NCBI RefSeq assembly: GCF_014698835.1
Contig: NZ_JACJTU010000012.1
Coordinates: 124,001-188,000, forward strand
From: Nostoc paludosum FACHB-159
GTDB taxonomy: Bacteria > Cyanobacteriota > Cyanobacteriia > Cyanobacteriales > Nostocaceae
Direction of reading: 5' to 3'
Length of the DNA stretch: 64,000 bases
Below, piece after piece: positions 8,538 to 16,932 of the stretch. Each line of letters begins with the position of its first letter. Positions within the stretch are counted from its first letter, which is position 1. The translations under genes and the position numbers were made by a program. The notes under the pieces are model-generated. The model saw only the letters and a program-made list of their open reading frames with translations, was not told where the DNA came from and made no database searches.

Positions 8538-9041
8538 TTAAATAACAGGTTGATTAATATGCAGTCCCATAATAACTAAGTCTCGTTCAACGCCGTCAAG
8601 TTCTCCAACTTTAGGCAAATATCCCCACTGTTGAAACCCAAATGTTGCAAATAAGTTTAAACTGGGTTGATTGTGGGCAAAAATGAAGCAGACTAAATTT
8701 TTTAAACCCAACCTATAACTTTCTTGAATTGCTTGTGCTAAAAGTTGTTTTCCTAAGCCACGCCGATGGAAGGCAGGGGCTATGTAAATACTAATTTCAG
8801 CAGTTGTATTATAAGCAGGACGCCCATAAAAGGATTGGAAACTCAGCCAGCCAGCAATTACTCCTTCTACTTCGATTACCCAAAGTGGCCGGTGTGAAGG
8901 CGATCGCGCCCTAAACCAAGCAAGCCGACTTTCCACAGATACCTGCTCTAAATCAGCAGTCGCCATACGGCTGGGAATTGCAGCATTGTAAATTTCCACA
9001 ATTGTGGCTAAGTCTGTTTCAATCGCATGGCGAATCATCAT
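8538..9041 (-). CDS. GNAT N-acetyltransferase, phosphinothricin acetyltransferase-like
   Basis: A 167-aa GNAT enzyme. The N-terminal IRHAIETDLATIVEIYNAAI, the middle AEISIYIAPAFHRRGLGKQLLAQAI (acetyl-CoA pyrophosphate loop RRGLGK) and the C-terminal NLFATFGFQQWGYLPKV match the PAT/Bar/YncA subgroup, which acetylates small amino-containing substrates such as methionine sulfone or phosphinothricin. The real substrate cannot be told. Two adjacent Met codons at the start make the exact start ambiguous by one residue. Confidence 0.85.
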   Translation of the reverse strand: MMIRHAIETDLATIVEIYNAAIPSRMATADLEQVSVESRLAWFRARSPSHRPLWVIEVEGVIAGWLSFQSFYGRPAYNTTAEISIYIAPAFHRRGLGKQLLAQAIQESYRLGLKNLVCFIFAHNQPSLNLFATFGFQQWGYLPKVGELDGVERDLVIMGLHINQPVI

Positions 9042-9968
9042 TGCTAAGGTCTTGGAGAAAATCTAAGCGAAAATATTCAAAAATCATACAGTGCTATACC
9101 AGGCAATAGGCAATAGACTTGACAATCTTTTTGTGCCCAGGTTTTAACGTTCGGTTTATGTCCTAACTTAACTGGCAACTGATATGACAGTAGTAATTAT
9201 ACGGTTTCTAAGGTAATTGTCACAGATGCTTCATTAAACAGGACTTTCCTAATTAATTCACTATTTATTTTAAAAGTGTTGAAGGGGACAGGAGGTTTTT
9301 TTCTCCAAGGGGATTCAAACCCCTCCTGAAAAAGAGCCACAAAACAAGAAAATTTGGAGTTCTTGTCTTAAACCGCAAGTTCGCTTTTGTCACGGCAGGA
9401 AACAGAAGGCTGTTTTCCTTGTGCCTTCTGCCTTCTTTGATAAGAATTACAATTTATCTGGTTATTGTTTTACGTATAACAGAGAAACATTATAATTCCT
9501 CACCCCGAAATTGTTAGTTTTTATTTCTCATGGCTAATTTAGCATTCATTCTAGAGAAACAGTTTTTTTCTGATGTCAGGAAAAAACAACTTATTTTATC
9601 TAAAAATATATATTTCTTGTGATAGAGAGATCGGCTTTTTTTAAAATCACTTAATAATTCTAGTATAGCACAGCTATGTATTGCATATATGCCTCAAACG
9701 ATACAGTATTGAATCATTGAAAAGCAGAATTTACAAAACCTTTTGCTCAGTCAGTAACATACATATAGAGATATAAAATTTTGTATAAACAATCAAATTC
9801 TTGAAACTTTAATTTGATTGTTTATATACAGATATAGATAACTAGGGCTTGCATCTCCAGCTAAAGATAGAGGTTAGTAATATTAAGTTTGCTTAGCATA
9901 GGAGTAGGGATAAGATTTCTAGTCTTTAGTGAATAATCAAATAAGTATTTTAAAATAAAAATATTATT
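9042..9968. other. 927-bp intergenic region, AT-rich, with hairpins
   Basis: No gene recognised. It holds a heptamer trace (about 9101-9118), a hairpin with arms caggagg (9289-9295) and cctcctg (9322-9328) that also contains an inner aggggattcaaacccct fold, a gaaggcag/ccttctgcc repeat pair (about 9395-9435), and the 16-bp inverted repeat at 9784-9826. Unusually long for its neighbourhood. Confidence 0.5.
9784..9826. promoter_or_regulatory. 16-bp perfect inverted repeat upstream of the 322-aa unknown gene
   Basis: Arms tataaacaatcaaatt (9784-9799) and aatttgattgtttata (9811-9826) are exact reverse complements with an 11-nt spacer. It is about 140 bp upstream of the ATG at 9969. It could be an operator or a transcript hairpin; there is no T-run typical of a terminator. 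Confidence 0.5.
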
Positions 9969-10937
9969 ATGTCTGCCAATTGTTTTAAAAATAATCAGAA
10001 ATCTAATCTAGATAGCCTAGAAAAAATGAATAGCAATCAATCTAAAAATACATTTGTAGAAGTTGATATTGCTATTTTAATAGATAAAATTAAAAATGGA
10101 ATTTGGCTATTTGGAATTCCGTCTTGGCTTTTTGGGATAACTGACAGAAGCTTCGCTGCATTTACCGATGGTTATGTATCGACTGTAGAAATTTTTCAAC
10201 TATTTACAGCTTCTTTCTTTTTTTTCAGTTGGTTATATCTCAAACCAGAAGAAAGCTTTACTAGTAATGATTTCCCCCCTAATGAATATCAAGAATATCT
10301 CTGTCGTATCCAAGCGGAAAAGTTAAAAATTAAAAGGCTACATATGATTAGCCAGGAATATATTTTACCTTTTCCTTACGTTTGCCAGATTTATCATTTG
10401 TTGAGCTTAAAACATTTAGAAACAGTTCATAAATTTAGCTTAAACAACCTGAAGATTTTAAATATCAGTCATTTTGAACCCACAAATATCGGTGGAATCA
10501 TCAAGTTCCAAACAATATTAGATTCTCCAGCTAATCCTTTAAGAATTTGGCGGCAGCCAATTGTAGAGGTAGATTTAATATTGCATACTCCATACACTGT
10601 TGAACTGAGTATTCCAGTCTACAATAACAAAAGAATAATTGTTATTTTTCATGCCTTTCCATTAAGTGACTCGGAACATCAGTTGTTCATAGATATTTAT
10701 AGCGATCTAGAGTGGCCAAAGCCATTATTGCAAATAATCTTACATTTTGCTTCTTGTTTGACACTCTTTGAAGACTTGCCTTATTTACAAGCTCTAGCTG
10801 AGAGAAACATAGAGCGTTTACTCCATTCACATCGAATTTCAAATCACGAAACTGGGTTGCTATTTAAAAGATATGTTGAGCTATATGGTTCGAGTGGAGA
10901 AGGAACGAAATTAATTGAAGGGAGGGAAAATAGTTAG
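9969..10937 (+). CDS. Unrecognised protein, 322 aa
   Basis: No family recognised. The N-terminal ~30 residues are polar and Asn/Lys-rich. A hydrophobic segment near 70-93 (VEIFQLFTASFFFFSWLYL) may be a membrane or buried helix. The rest alternates beta-like (IGGIIKFQTIL, RIIVIFHAFPLS) and helical stretches and ends with FEDLPYLQALAERNIERLL, which faintly recalls the C-terminal ends of Rieske-type pheophorbide oxygenases, but no Rieske Cys/His motif is present. Very AT-rich codon use compared with neighbours. It stands alone, flanked by a long 5' region and by heptamer repeats. Confidence 0.6.
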   Translation: MSANCFKNNQKSNLDSLEKMNSNQSKNTFVEVDIAILIDKIKNGIWLFGIPSWLFGITDRSFAAFTDGYVSTVEIFQLFTASFFFFSWLYLKPEESFTSNDFPPNEYQEYLCRIQAEKLKIKRLHMISQEYILPFPYVCQIYHLLSLKHLETVHKFSLNNLKILNISHFEPTNIGGIIKFQTILDSPANPLRIWRQPIVEVDLILHTPYTVELSIPVYNNKRIIVIFHAFPLSDSEHQLFIDIYSDLEWPKPLLQIILHFASCLTLFEDLPYLQALAERNIERLLHSHRISNHETGLLFKRYVELYGSSGEGTKLIEGRENS

Positions 10938-11055
10938 GAGTGAGGAGTGAGGAGTGATATCAGGTTCGTCTAATTAGTTACGATAAAAACTTTGCAGACT
11001 CTTTGCGCCTTTGCGTCTTTGCGTGAGATTTAATCATAACTATTTTACTGAACAT

Positions 11056-11123
11056 GATATGAGGAGTTAAAAGTTAGTAACTCCTAACTCCTAACTCCTA
11101 ACTCCCAACTCCCAACTCCTAAC
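11056..11123. repeat. Heptamer repeat array (ctaactc/ccaactc type)
   Basis: About eight tandem units of ctaactc or ccaactc. A reverse-oriented counterpart (ggagtga units) lies at 10936-10957, so the two could pair. Confidence 0.8.
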
Positions 11124-11132
11124 TTTATTTTT

Positions 11133-12809
11133 CTAAGCGCGTGCTAATAATGGCGCAGCAGCTAGTAAGGTTTTGGTATAGGGGTGCTGAGGATTAGCAA
11201 AAATCTTTTTCGTTTCACCGAGTTCAACAATTTTACCGCCGTTCATTACGGCGATGCGATCGCACAAAAATCTGGCTAACCAAAGATCGTGAGTGATGAA
11301 CAAATAAGTTAACTCAAATTCTTCTTTTAATTGCAACATCAAATCTAGCACTTGTGACTGCACGCTAGCGTCTAACATACTCACTGGTTCATCGCAAATC
11401 AAAAGTTTCGGGTGAGTAATCAAAGCACGAGCGATCGCTACTCTTTGTTGTTGTCCTCCAGACAAATCTGATGGATAACGTTCATAATACACGTGGGGCG
11501 GTGTTAAGCCAACTTTTTCTAACATCCACAAAACTTGTTCTTTTGCCTTTACAGAATCAGCAAGATGATGAATAAATAAAGGATCGGCTATACTTTGTCC
11601 CACTGTCATCGCTGGATTGAGACAAGCATGGGGATCTTGAAACACCATTTGTATTTGTCGCCGTGAAGAACGAATTTCTTGAGGCGACAGTTTAGTTAAA
11701 TCCTGTCCTAAAAACTCAACTTTACCAGCCGTGGGACGGATTAGTTGCAAAATTGTCCGCGATAAGGTGCTTTTACCGCAACCAGATTCCCCAACTAAGC
11801 CAAGAATTTCTCCGGGATAAAGATCCAGGTTAATACCATCTACCGCTTTAATTGTCTCTGAGTGTCTGTTAAACAGTCTTTCAATAAAATTAGGTTCTAT
11901 AGTGTAATATTGTTTGAGGTCAGTGACACTCAAAATCGGCGATTTCTCCTTAATACTCGCTAACTGCTTTTCTTCCCCAGTCCCCAGTCCCCAGTCTCCA
12001 GCCTCTATTTCATCCACTGATTGAATATGTAAAGCTGCTTTGAGGAGCGATTGCGTGTATTCGTGTTGCGGTTGTCTAAATACAGCTTCCGTCGAACCCA
12101 TTTCGACCATTTTACCGTGGTACATGACGCCAATGCGATCGCAATACTCAGCTACCATTGCTAAATCGTGAGAAATCAGCAGCAATCCCATGTTTTCTTC
12201 ACTGCACAGCCGAGTTAATTCCTGTAATATCTGCGCGGAAACGGTAACATCTAAGCTTGTGGTGGGTTCATCTGCAACAATAAACTTGGGATTGAGAAGT
12301 AAAGCTAAGGCTATGGCTACCCGTTGTCGCATTCCGCCGCTAAATTCATGAGGATACTGATTCCAACGGCTTGCGGGGATATTTACCTTTGCCAATGTTG
12401 CAAGTGCTTTTTCTTTGGCTTGCGCTGCTGATAATTCTGGTGAGTGCGCTTGCAAAGTTTCCAGACAATGCTTACCAATAGTCATCAGCGGATCGAGGCG
12501 TGTCATCGGATCTTGAAAAATTAAAGCGATCGCTTCACCGCGAAATTTCCGTAACTGGTTAGGCGTTAAATCAAATACTGACTGTCCCTGAAATGTCACC
12601 CGCCCCTCAACGCGGCTAGAAGCTGGAAGTAATCGCATAACTGCGCGTCCGATAGTTGACTTACCGCAACCCGACTCTCCTACCAATCCCATTTTTTCAC
12701 CACGTTGCAGGGTGAAAGATACATCATCAACCGCCCAGCTTGGTGCTTCTTCACTTCGTTGAGGATAAGCAACTCGTAGATTTTCGATACAGAATAAGGC
12801 TTGACTCAT
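11133..12809 (-). CDS. Fused two-domain ABC transporter ATPase, peptide/nickel uptake type
   Basis: A 558-aa protein with two complete ATPase domains joined head to tail, as in YejF or a DppD-DppF fusion. Domain 1 (about 1-260): Walker [13 protein letters not shown], signature [13 protein letters not shown], Walker [14 protein letters not shown]. Domain 2 (about 285-555): Walker [13 protein letters not shown], signature [13 protein letters not shown], Walker [14 protein letters not shown]. It would energise an oligopeptide-type permease. No permease or binding protein gene is adjacent. The linker (about residues 268-280, [11 protein letters not shown]) is encoded by an in-phase run of ccccagt heptamers at 11974-12003, suggesting a repeat insertion tolerated between the domains. 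Confidence 0.92.
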   Translation of the reverse strand: MSQALFCIENLRVAYPQRSEEAPSWAVDDVSFTLQRGEKMGLVGESGCGKSTIGRAVMRLLPASSRVEGRVTFQGQSVFDLTPNQLRKFRGEAIALIFQDPMTRLDPLMTIGKHCLETLQAHSPELSAAQAKEKALATLAKVNIPASRWNQYPHEFSGGMRQRVAIALALLLNPKFIVADEPTTSLDVTVSAQILQELTRLCSEENMGLLLISHDLAMVAEYCDRIGVMYHGKMVEMGSTEAVFRQPQHEYTQSLLKAALHIQSVDEIEAGDWGLGTGEEKQLASIKEKSPILSVTDLKQYYTIEPNFIERLFNRHSETIKAVDGINLDLYPGEILGLVGESGCGKSTLSRTILQLIRPTAGKVEFLGQDLTKLSPQEIRSSRRQIQMVFQDPHACLNPAMTVGQSIADPLFIHHLADSVKAKEQVLWMLEKVGLTPPHVYYERYPSDLSGGQQQRVAIARALITHPKLLICDEPVSMLDASVQSQVLDLMLQLKEEFELTYLFITHDLWLARFLCDRIAVMNGGKIVELGETKKIFANPQHPYTKTLLAAAPLLARA

Positions 12810-13209
12810 ACTTAGTTATTACCCTGGGCTAGCAGCTGGGATAATCTTAAATTTTAGATAGTTTAACAGATTATTTTTAGACCTTACCTGATGTGAATAT
12901 CTTTAAGGGACTTTACACACCAATCTTGCTCAGGCAGACAGAAAGCCTTTGGTGATTTACCGGAGTCTTTATTATTAGCACACCCAAAACCCTTGCATAA
13001 CTTTTCGTATACCGAATTTAAATTTTACTTTTAGATATGATTTTCGATTACTATTCCCACAGATACGTTTGAGATAATAATTATTAACCTCAAGAAAACT
13101 TTCGACATAAAAATGAGTTTTAAGTCTGAAAAAAATCACATATTATTCCCTTTATAAAAACCCTTTGGCATATAATAAATTTAAATTTGAAGATAATAAA
13201 ATTAAAATA
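12810..13209. other. Intergenic region, AT-rich
   Basis: No RNA gene or reading frame recognised. It separates the ABC ATPase (minus) from the double-glycine peptide gene (plus) and should hold both promoters. Confidence 0.4.
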
Positions 13210-13470
13210 ATGGCTAAAATCGTAATTTCCACCTTGTTTGATAGTGAAATCAAAACGTTTTTTCACAAGCTGACATCAGGGGAATTAGAAGTTATACTCG
13301 GAGGGATTTCTCCTTATACTTTTCATGTAGTTAATATCACTGATAGCGTCGCAATTAATCCTTTAGGAGGAGATAATACATATGAAGCTATTAACCATTC
13401 AGTGAGCTATCATGATAATGACATTAATAGCATAGATTATTCAGGGTCTATTTATAATAATTTTTTTTAG
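13210..13470 (+). CDS. Predicted double-glycine leader peptide (bacteriocin-like precursor)
   Basis: An 86-aa protein from the ATG at 13210. A TTG-started extension from 13165 is possible, but its 15 extra residues are low-complexity Asn/Lys. Residues 1-32 match the double-glycine secretion leader: Leu21, Glu25-Leu26, Ile29 and Gly31-Gly32 in HKLTSGELEVILGG, i.e. the hydrophobic positions -12, -7 and -4 before GG. The opening MAKIVISTLFDS also resembles cyanobacterial leader peptides. The predicted core is 54 residues, rich in Asn, Ser, Asp and Tyr, without Cys, ending SGSIYNNFF. Such leaders are cut by C39-peptidase ABC exporters. None is adjacent, and the neighbouring ABC ATPase is an uptake-type protein. 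No modification enzyme is nearby. Confidence 0.65.
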   Translation: MAKIVISTLFDSEIKTFFHKLTSGELEVILGGISPYTFHVVNITDSVAINPLGGDNTYEAINHSVSYHDNDINSIDYSGSIYNNFF

Positions 13471-13855
13471 TATTGATAAGTGGCTGTAACGCAAAACTTT
13501 ATTCAGATAATTCTTGATAGAGCCTAGTATGCTAAATATAAAAACTTTCTCATATAAAGCAATAGGAAATAAGCAATTAATTTTTCCCTATTCCCTACTT
13601 CCTATTTTCCAAGAATCTGTAAATTCATCAATCAAATAGAAGTTCTATAAAACTACTATTTGATTGCCTGAAAATATACGTAGTAGCGTGTGAAGCCTTA
13701 AATTGTGCATTAGAAAACTCTTGTGGGGCGGGCGTCTCGCCCGTCCAGTGCGGGGAAGATGCCCACATTACAAGAAAACTTATTGCAACATTATTAGTCT
13801 TGCCACGCCACTACAGTACTAATTGTGTCCAAAAATCAAACATGATTCCTATATA
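13471..13855. other. Intergenic region with GC-rich palindromic repeat
   Basis: Contains the repeat at 13720-13774 and short inverted AT-rich sequence (aatcaaatagaagttct...aactactatttgattg). No gene seen. Confidence 0.4.
13720..13774. repeat. GC-rich palindromic repeat (cttgtggggcgggcgtctc type), copy 1
   Basis: Starts cttgtggggcgggcgtctc and ends with a degenerate ttacaag. Same family as 24101-24160 (between mysC and mysD) and 61628-61689. It contains the self-complementary core gggcgtctcgccc-like segment. Confidence 0.7.
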
Positions 13856-14233
13856 CTAATGATGATGATCGGTTGTGCCTTGGTCAGTTTCTACTAGACG
13901 TGACATCAACACATCTGGTTTTCTACTGATCACAGACTTAACTTTATCAACTGCAATTACTTCACTGATTTTTACAACCATTTCCCAGAGAGTATCTTCC
14001 TCTGCCTCTTTGTTGTAAGTTCTATGTTTAAACCACAACAAATCATCCCAAACTCCGATAATTGTAGCAAAATACCACTTTTCTCGTATTAGTATCCAGA
14101 TTTCTTGTTCTAAGTACGTCTGTAGGAGAGATTTCACGATGCTTGAGATTATAAAAAATATTGTGCTACATATTAAGTAAGTATTAATGTCTTTAACAAC
14201 AGTAAAAACACTGTGATTTTTTTGTATAATCAA
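13856..14233 (-). CDS. Hypothetical protein, 125 aa
   Basis: Not recognised. If started at 14233, residues 17-38 (NTYLICSTIFFIISSIVKSLL) would form a membrane helix. A GTG at 14135-14137 would give a soluble 93-aa version starting just before KSLLQTYLEQEIW. The rest (EKWYFATIIGVWDDLLWFKHRTYN) looks like a genuine small cytoplasmic domain. The end is TTDHHH. Neither start has a clear ribosome site. Confidence 0.4.
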   Translation of the reverse strand: MIIQKNHSVFTVVKDINTYLICSTIFFIISSIVKSLLQTYLEQEIWILIREKWYFATIIGVWDDLLWFKHRTYNKEAEEDTLWEMVVKISEVIAVDKVKSVISRKPDVLMSRLVETDQGTTDHHH

Positions 14234-14389
14234 TATTAAGAAAAATTAAACCTCATAAAGCAAAAGCTCATTTAAACTACTATTTAGCAGATAGTTCAGA
14301 TGATAATTTTTTTACCTTTGTAAATCTTGTCAGTATAATACGGAATTTTTATTTTTAGTATCAGATACTACAGACAATGAGCCTATCAA

Positions 14390-14439
14390 AAGGCGTCGGT
14401 AAAACCTACTCCCTCTAGGGATGGAATGAAAGACGCCTT
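14390..14439. repeat. Nested palindrome with 8-bp terminal arms
   Basis: Outer arms aaggcgtc (14390-14397) and gacgcctt (14432-14439) enclose a smaller fold tccctctaggga and the sequence atggaatgaaa. It may be the right end of an IS200/IS605-type element or a solitary structured repeat. Only one copy is visible. Confidence 0.4.
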
Positions 14440-14444
14440 GACAC

Positions 14445-14480
14445 TGTTGACTGTTGGCTGTTGACGGTTAACAGTCAACA
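14445..14480 (-). terminator. 11-bp inverted repeat downstream of the phosphatase gene
   Basis: Arms tgttgactgtt (14445-14455) and aacagtcaaca (14470-14480) are exact reverse complements. It lies 22 bp past the stop of the minus-strand phosphatase gene. No T-run, so it may be a repeat and not a classical terminator. Confidence 0.45.
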
Positions 14481-14502
14481 GTCACCTGACTTGCAAATTC
14501 TA

Positions 14503-14982
14503 TTAATTATCACTAACAGTCACAGCTACCTTGGCATGTTTGTTAACATAATCCACAAACAGTTGCTTCAAGCGGGGACTAACACCAGCGTGTTCAAAGA
14601 ACCCAAAGCCTACATTCCGAGCTTTTGATAAGATTTGCTCTGGCGTTAATCCTTCTTTAATTGCGATACTCAATAGTGCAATTCCAGTCGATCGCATCCC
14701 TGCTGCACAATGCACAACTGCTGGTTTGGGAATTTGTTCAACTGTTGTCAGTATTTTGGTAATTAATTCTTCATTTAGTGCTTCTAGCTTAAGTGGCACA
14801 TTCGCATAGTGCAACCCTAATGCTTCCGCCACCCGTTGCTCATCGTGGGAGAATCCCAACTCATCAGGCGATCGCAGATTTAAAATCGACTTAAAACCTT
14901 CTTGTCTAGCTTGCTCGAGCTGTTTCGGTATAACTTGTCCTGTGGTTGTCAAGTTTTCGTTAATTTGTATCGCGTTGATCAC
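14503..14982 (-). CDS. DUF442/BLH-type protein tyrosine phosphatase-like protein
   Basis: A cytoplasmic dual-specificity phosphatase-like or rhodanese-like domain: INENLTTTGQVIPKQLEQARQEGFKSILNLRSPDELG, then the active-site loop VVHCAAGMRSTG. The loop is Cys-x4-Arg, as in DUF442/BLH proteins and rhodaneses, not the Cys-x5-Arg of classical tyrosine phosphatases. I place the start at the GTG of 14982 because an AAAGGAG lies 5 nt upstream; a TTG at 15039 would add 19 residues but has no ribosome site. The product is then 159 aa. Substrate unknown; related domains are linked to sulfide handling or phosphoester cleavage. Confidence 0.75.
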   Translation of the reverse strand: MINAIQINENLTTTGQVIPKQLEQARQEGFKSILNLRSPDELGFSHDEQRVAEALGLHYANVPLKLEALNEELITKILTTVEQIPKPAVVHCAAGMRSTGIALLSIAIKEGLTPEQILSKARNVGFGFFEHAGVSPRLKQLFVDYVNKHAKVAVTVSDN

Positions 14983-15286
14983 ATTCACTCCTTTTAACTT
15001 TCCAATTTCTTGCAGCTTATTAAATGCTCTAAAAAGCAAGCTTTGAGAAGATATTTAGACAAACACAACAAAATACCCCAAATTTCAGAACTGATCGCTT
15101 GATTATTTCTCAATTCGCTTTTTGAGTTGATTATTTTATTGCTGTACCTATAATATACGGTTTGTCGGTAGGTTTAGTGTAGATTAAAATATATTATATA
15201 TTTTAACGATAAATTTACTGTAGTTTATATTTTGAGCGGACTTGATATTCTCAAAGGCATGTCACCTAAATGCCAGTTTTAAAACG
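14983..15286. other. Divergent intergenic region
   Basis: AT-rich promoter region for the phosphatase (minus) and GNAT (plus) genes. A run of atatattatatatttta (about 15188-15206) is notable. No gene seen. Confidence 0.35.
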
Positions 15287-15790
15287 ATGAGTGCCAATAA
15301 AATATCTCTTCGGCCTGCTGATGAAAAAGATGGGTGGGCGCTGAGTGCAATTCATATTGCTGCTATCAAAGCTCTACCAGCAACTTTTTATACAGAAAAA
15401 GAACTTTTAGCTTGGCGTAATCACCGCAACCAGCCTGATGCTGCAAATATTTTAAAAAATATGAAATTGGAATCTTTGTGGGTTGCGGTGGAGGGAGATA
15501 TAGTTATGGGGTTTACCAGTTTCGTTGTTGACGAACTGATTGGGTTATACGTCCATCCTAAATATCAAGGTCAAGGAATTGGGCGTGCTTTAGTTGAACA
15601 TTTTTGCCATCGAGCAAGCGATCGAGGTATAGATAAGGTAATTACAACTGCGAGCCTTTATGCAGAAGGATTTTATTTAAAACTGGGATTTACTGCCATT
15701 CAAAGAACGCCTCATTATTTAAGAAATGGGCTATTTGTTCCAGTTACCAAGATGAGTAAAATATTAAATATTCCTGAGGGAATAGTATAG
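15287..15790 (+). CDS. GNAT N-acetyltransferase
   Basis: A 167-aa GNAT from the ATG at 15287 (MSANKISLRPADEKD). A TTG 45 bp upstream would add a polar stretch unlike the family. The acetyl-CoA loop is YVHPKYQGQGIGRALVEHF (QGQGIGRA), followed by the C-terminal Tyr-containing beta strand (ASLYAEGFYLKLGF). It resembles the YafP/YjgM-type single-domain acetyltransferases. The substrate is unknown. It ends 49 bp before the glycosyltransferase gene on the same strand. Confidence 0.85.
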   Translation: MSANKISLRPADEKDGWALSAIHIAAIKALPATFYTEKELLAWRNHRNQPDAANILKNMKLESLWVAVEGDIVMGFTSFVVDELIGLYVHPKYQGQGIGRALVEHFCHRASDRGIDKVITTASLYAEGFYLKLGFTAIQRTPHYLRNGLFVPVTKMSKILNIPEGIV

Positions 15791-15839
15791 AAATCAGGTA
15801 TTTCGGCTTCAAAAAATGCACAATCATACCAGCTAATCT

Positions 15840-16748
15840 ATGAAAATTGCATACATCATTTTAGCCCATAAGTATCCCGAACAATTAAAGCGTCTTATTC
15901 ATCGACTTAATACACAAGATGTTTCATTTTTTATACATATAGATAAGAAAGTAGATGCGAAAATCTATCATCAGATGCTTACTCAACTGAATGAATTTCC
16001 AAATGTTTCTTTTATCAAGAGATTTAATTCAGCATGGGGAAGCTTTGATGCTGTAAGAGCTAGCCTTGAAGGTATGAAGTCAATAGTCAAAACAGGCACT
16101 GAGTTTGATTATGTTATACACTTATCCGGTCAAGACTATCCAATTAAATCAAATACCCATATTAAAAACTTTCTCGAACAGAATAAAGGTAAAGAATTTT
16201 TAGAGTATTTTCCACTACCTTGTACTAAATGGAAAGGAGGCGGCTTAAGAAGAATAGAATATTGGCATATCCGTTGGAAAGATGAGTATATTTCTATTCC
16301 GGAGAAGCGTGAGTTTAAATCTCCTATCAACTCTTTGTTATATTCGTTTTTGATTTCATTTTTACCTAAAAAACGTAAATTTCCTGAAGGCTTTGCTCTT
16401 TATGGAGGTTCTGCACTTTGGTGCTTAACGGGAGAATGCGTAAAGTATATAGATGATTTTGTCAAACAAAACCCTAAGTTTGTGAATCGTTTTAATTACA
16501 CTGCTCTAACAGATGAGCTTTTTTACCAAATAGTTATTTTAAATTCCCCTTTTAAAGACAAAATAATTAACGACCACTTAAGATATATAGATTGGGGAAA
16601 TATTAACGCACTCCACCCCAGGATATTAGAAAAAAATGATTTTGAAAAAATTAGCCAATCAGAAAAATTATTCGCCAGAAAATTCGATCTAACTATAGAC
16701 CCCGATATATTAGATATGATTGATGAAATGGTGCAAGTGGATGTCTAA
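15840..16748 (+). CDS. Core-2/I-branching-type glycosyltransferase (GT14 family)
   Basis: A 302-aa protein starting MKIAYIILAHKYPEQLKRLIHRL, with FIHIDKK, the aspartate-rich YVIHLSGQDYPIK and GGSALWCLT motifs that define the GT14 (beta-1,6-N-acetylglucosaminyl or beta-xylosyl transferase) fold. Bacterial members modify surface polysaccharides or glycolipids. There is no signal peptide, so it acts in the cytoplasm or at the inner membrane face. More AT-rich than the neighbouring mys genes. A 9-bp perfect hairpin follows the stop, before the convergent PhyH gene. Confidence 0.88.
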   Translation: MKIAYIILAHKYPEQLKRLIHRLNTQDVSFFIHIDKKVDAKIYHQMLTQLNEFPNVSFIKRFNSAWGSFDAVRASLEGMKSIVKTGTEFDYVIHLSGQDYPIKSNTHIKNFLEQNKGKEFLEYFPLPCTKWKGGGLRRIEYWHIRWKDEYISIPEKREFKSPINSLLYSFLISFLPKKRKFPEGFALYGGSALWCLTGECVKYIDDFVKQNPKFVNRFNYTALTDELFYQIVILNSPFKDKIINDHLRYIDWGNINALHPRILEKNDFEKISQSEKLFARKFDLTIDPDILDMIDEMVQVDV

Positions 16749-16770
16749 CCGAAAAATTCGCAATTGATTG

Positions 16771-16794
16771 AGTGACGCTTGGATGAGCGTCACT
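16771..16794. terminator. 9-bp perfect hairpin between convergent genes
   Basis: Arms agtgacgct (16771-16779) and agcgtcact (16786-16794) with a 6-nt loop, between the ends of the GT14 gene (plus) and the PhyH-type gene (minus). No T-run. Confidence 0.5.
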
Positions 16795-16932
16795 ACTGAC
16801 TATAAGACTCCTATTTAATTTTTCAAAAAACTTAGTTGATATTTCTGTTTGGGTGAATGCCTGTATATCATGGCATATCCAAACAAGAAACTGATAGAAT
16901 TGTGCTAGTACTTTAATAGTGCAAATTCGCAA

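Noticed and set aside
9289..9328. Possible tRNA T-arm (ggggattcaaacccc)
   Set aside because: The loop is shifted by one base from the TTCRANY pattern and no acceptor, D or anticodon arms can be drawn around it; it is better seen as a hairpin repeat.
11133..12809. ABC ATPase as exporter of the double-glycine peptide
   Set aside because: It has two peptide-uptake type ATPase domains, no membrane segment and no C39 peptidase domain.
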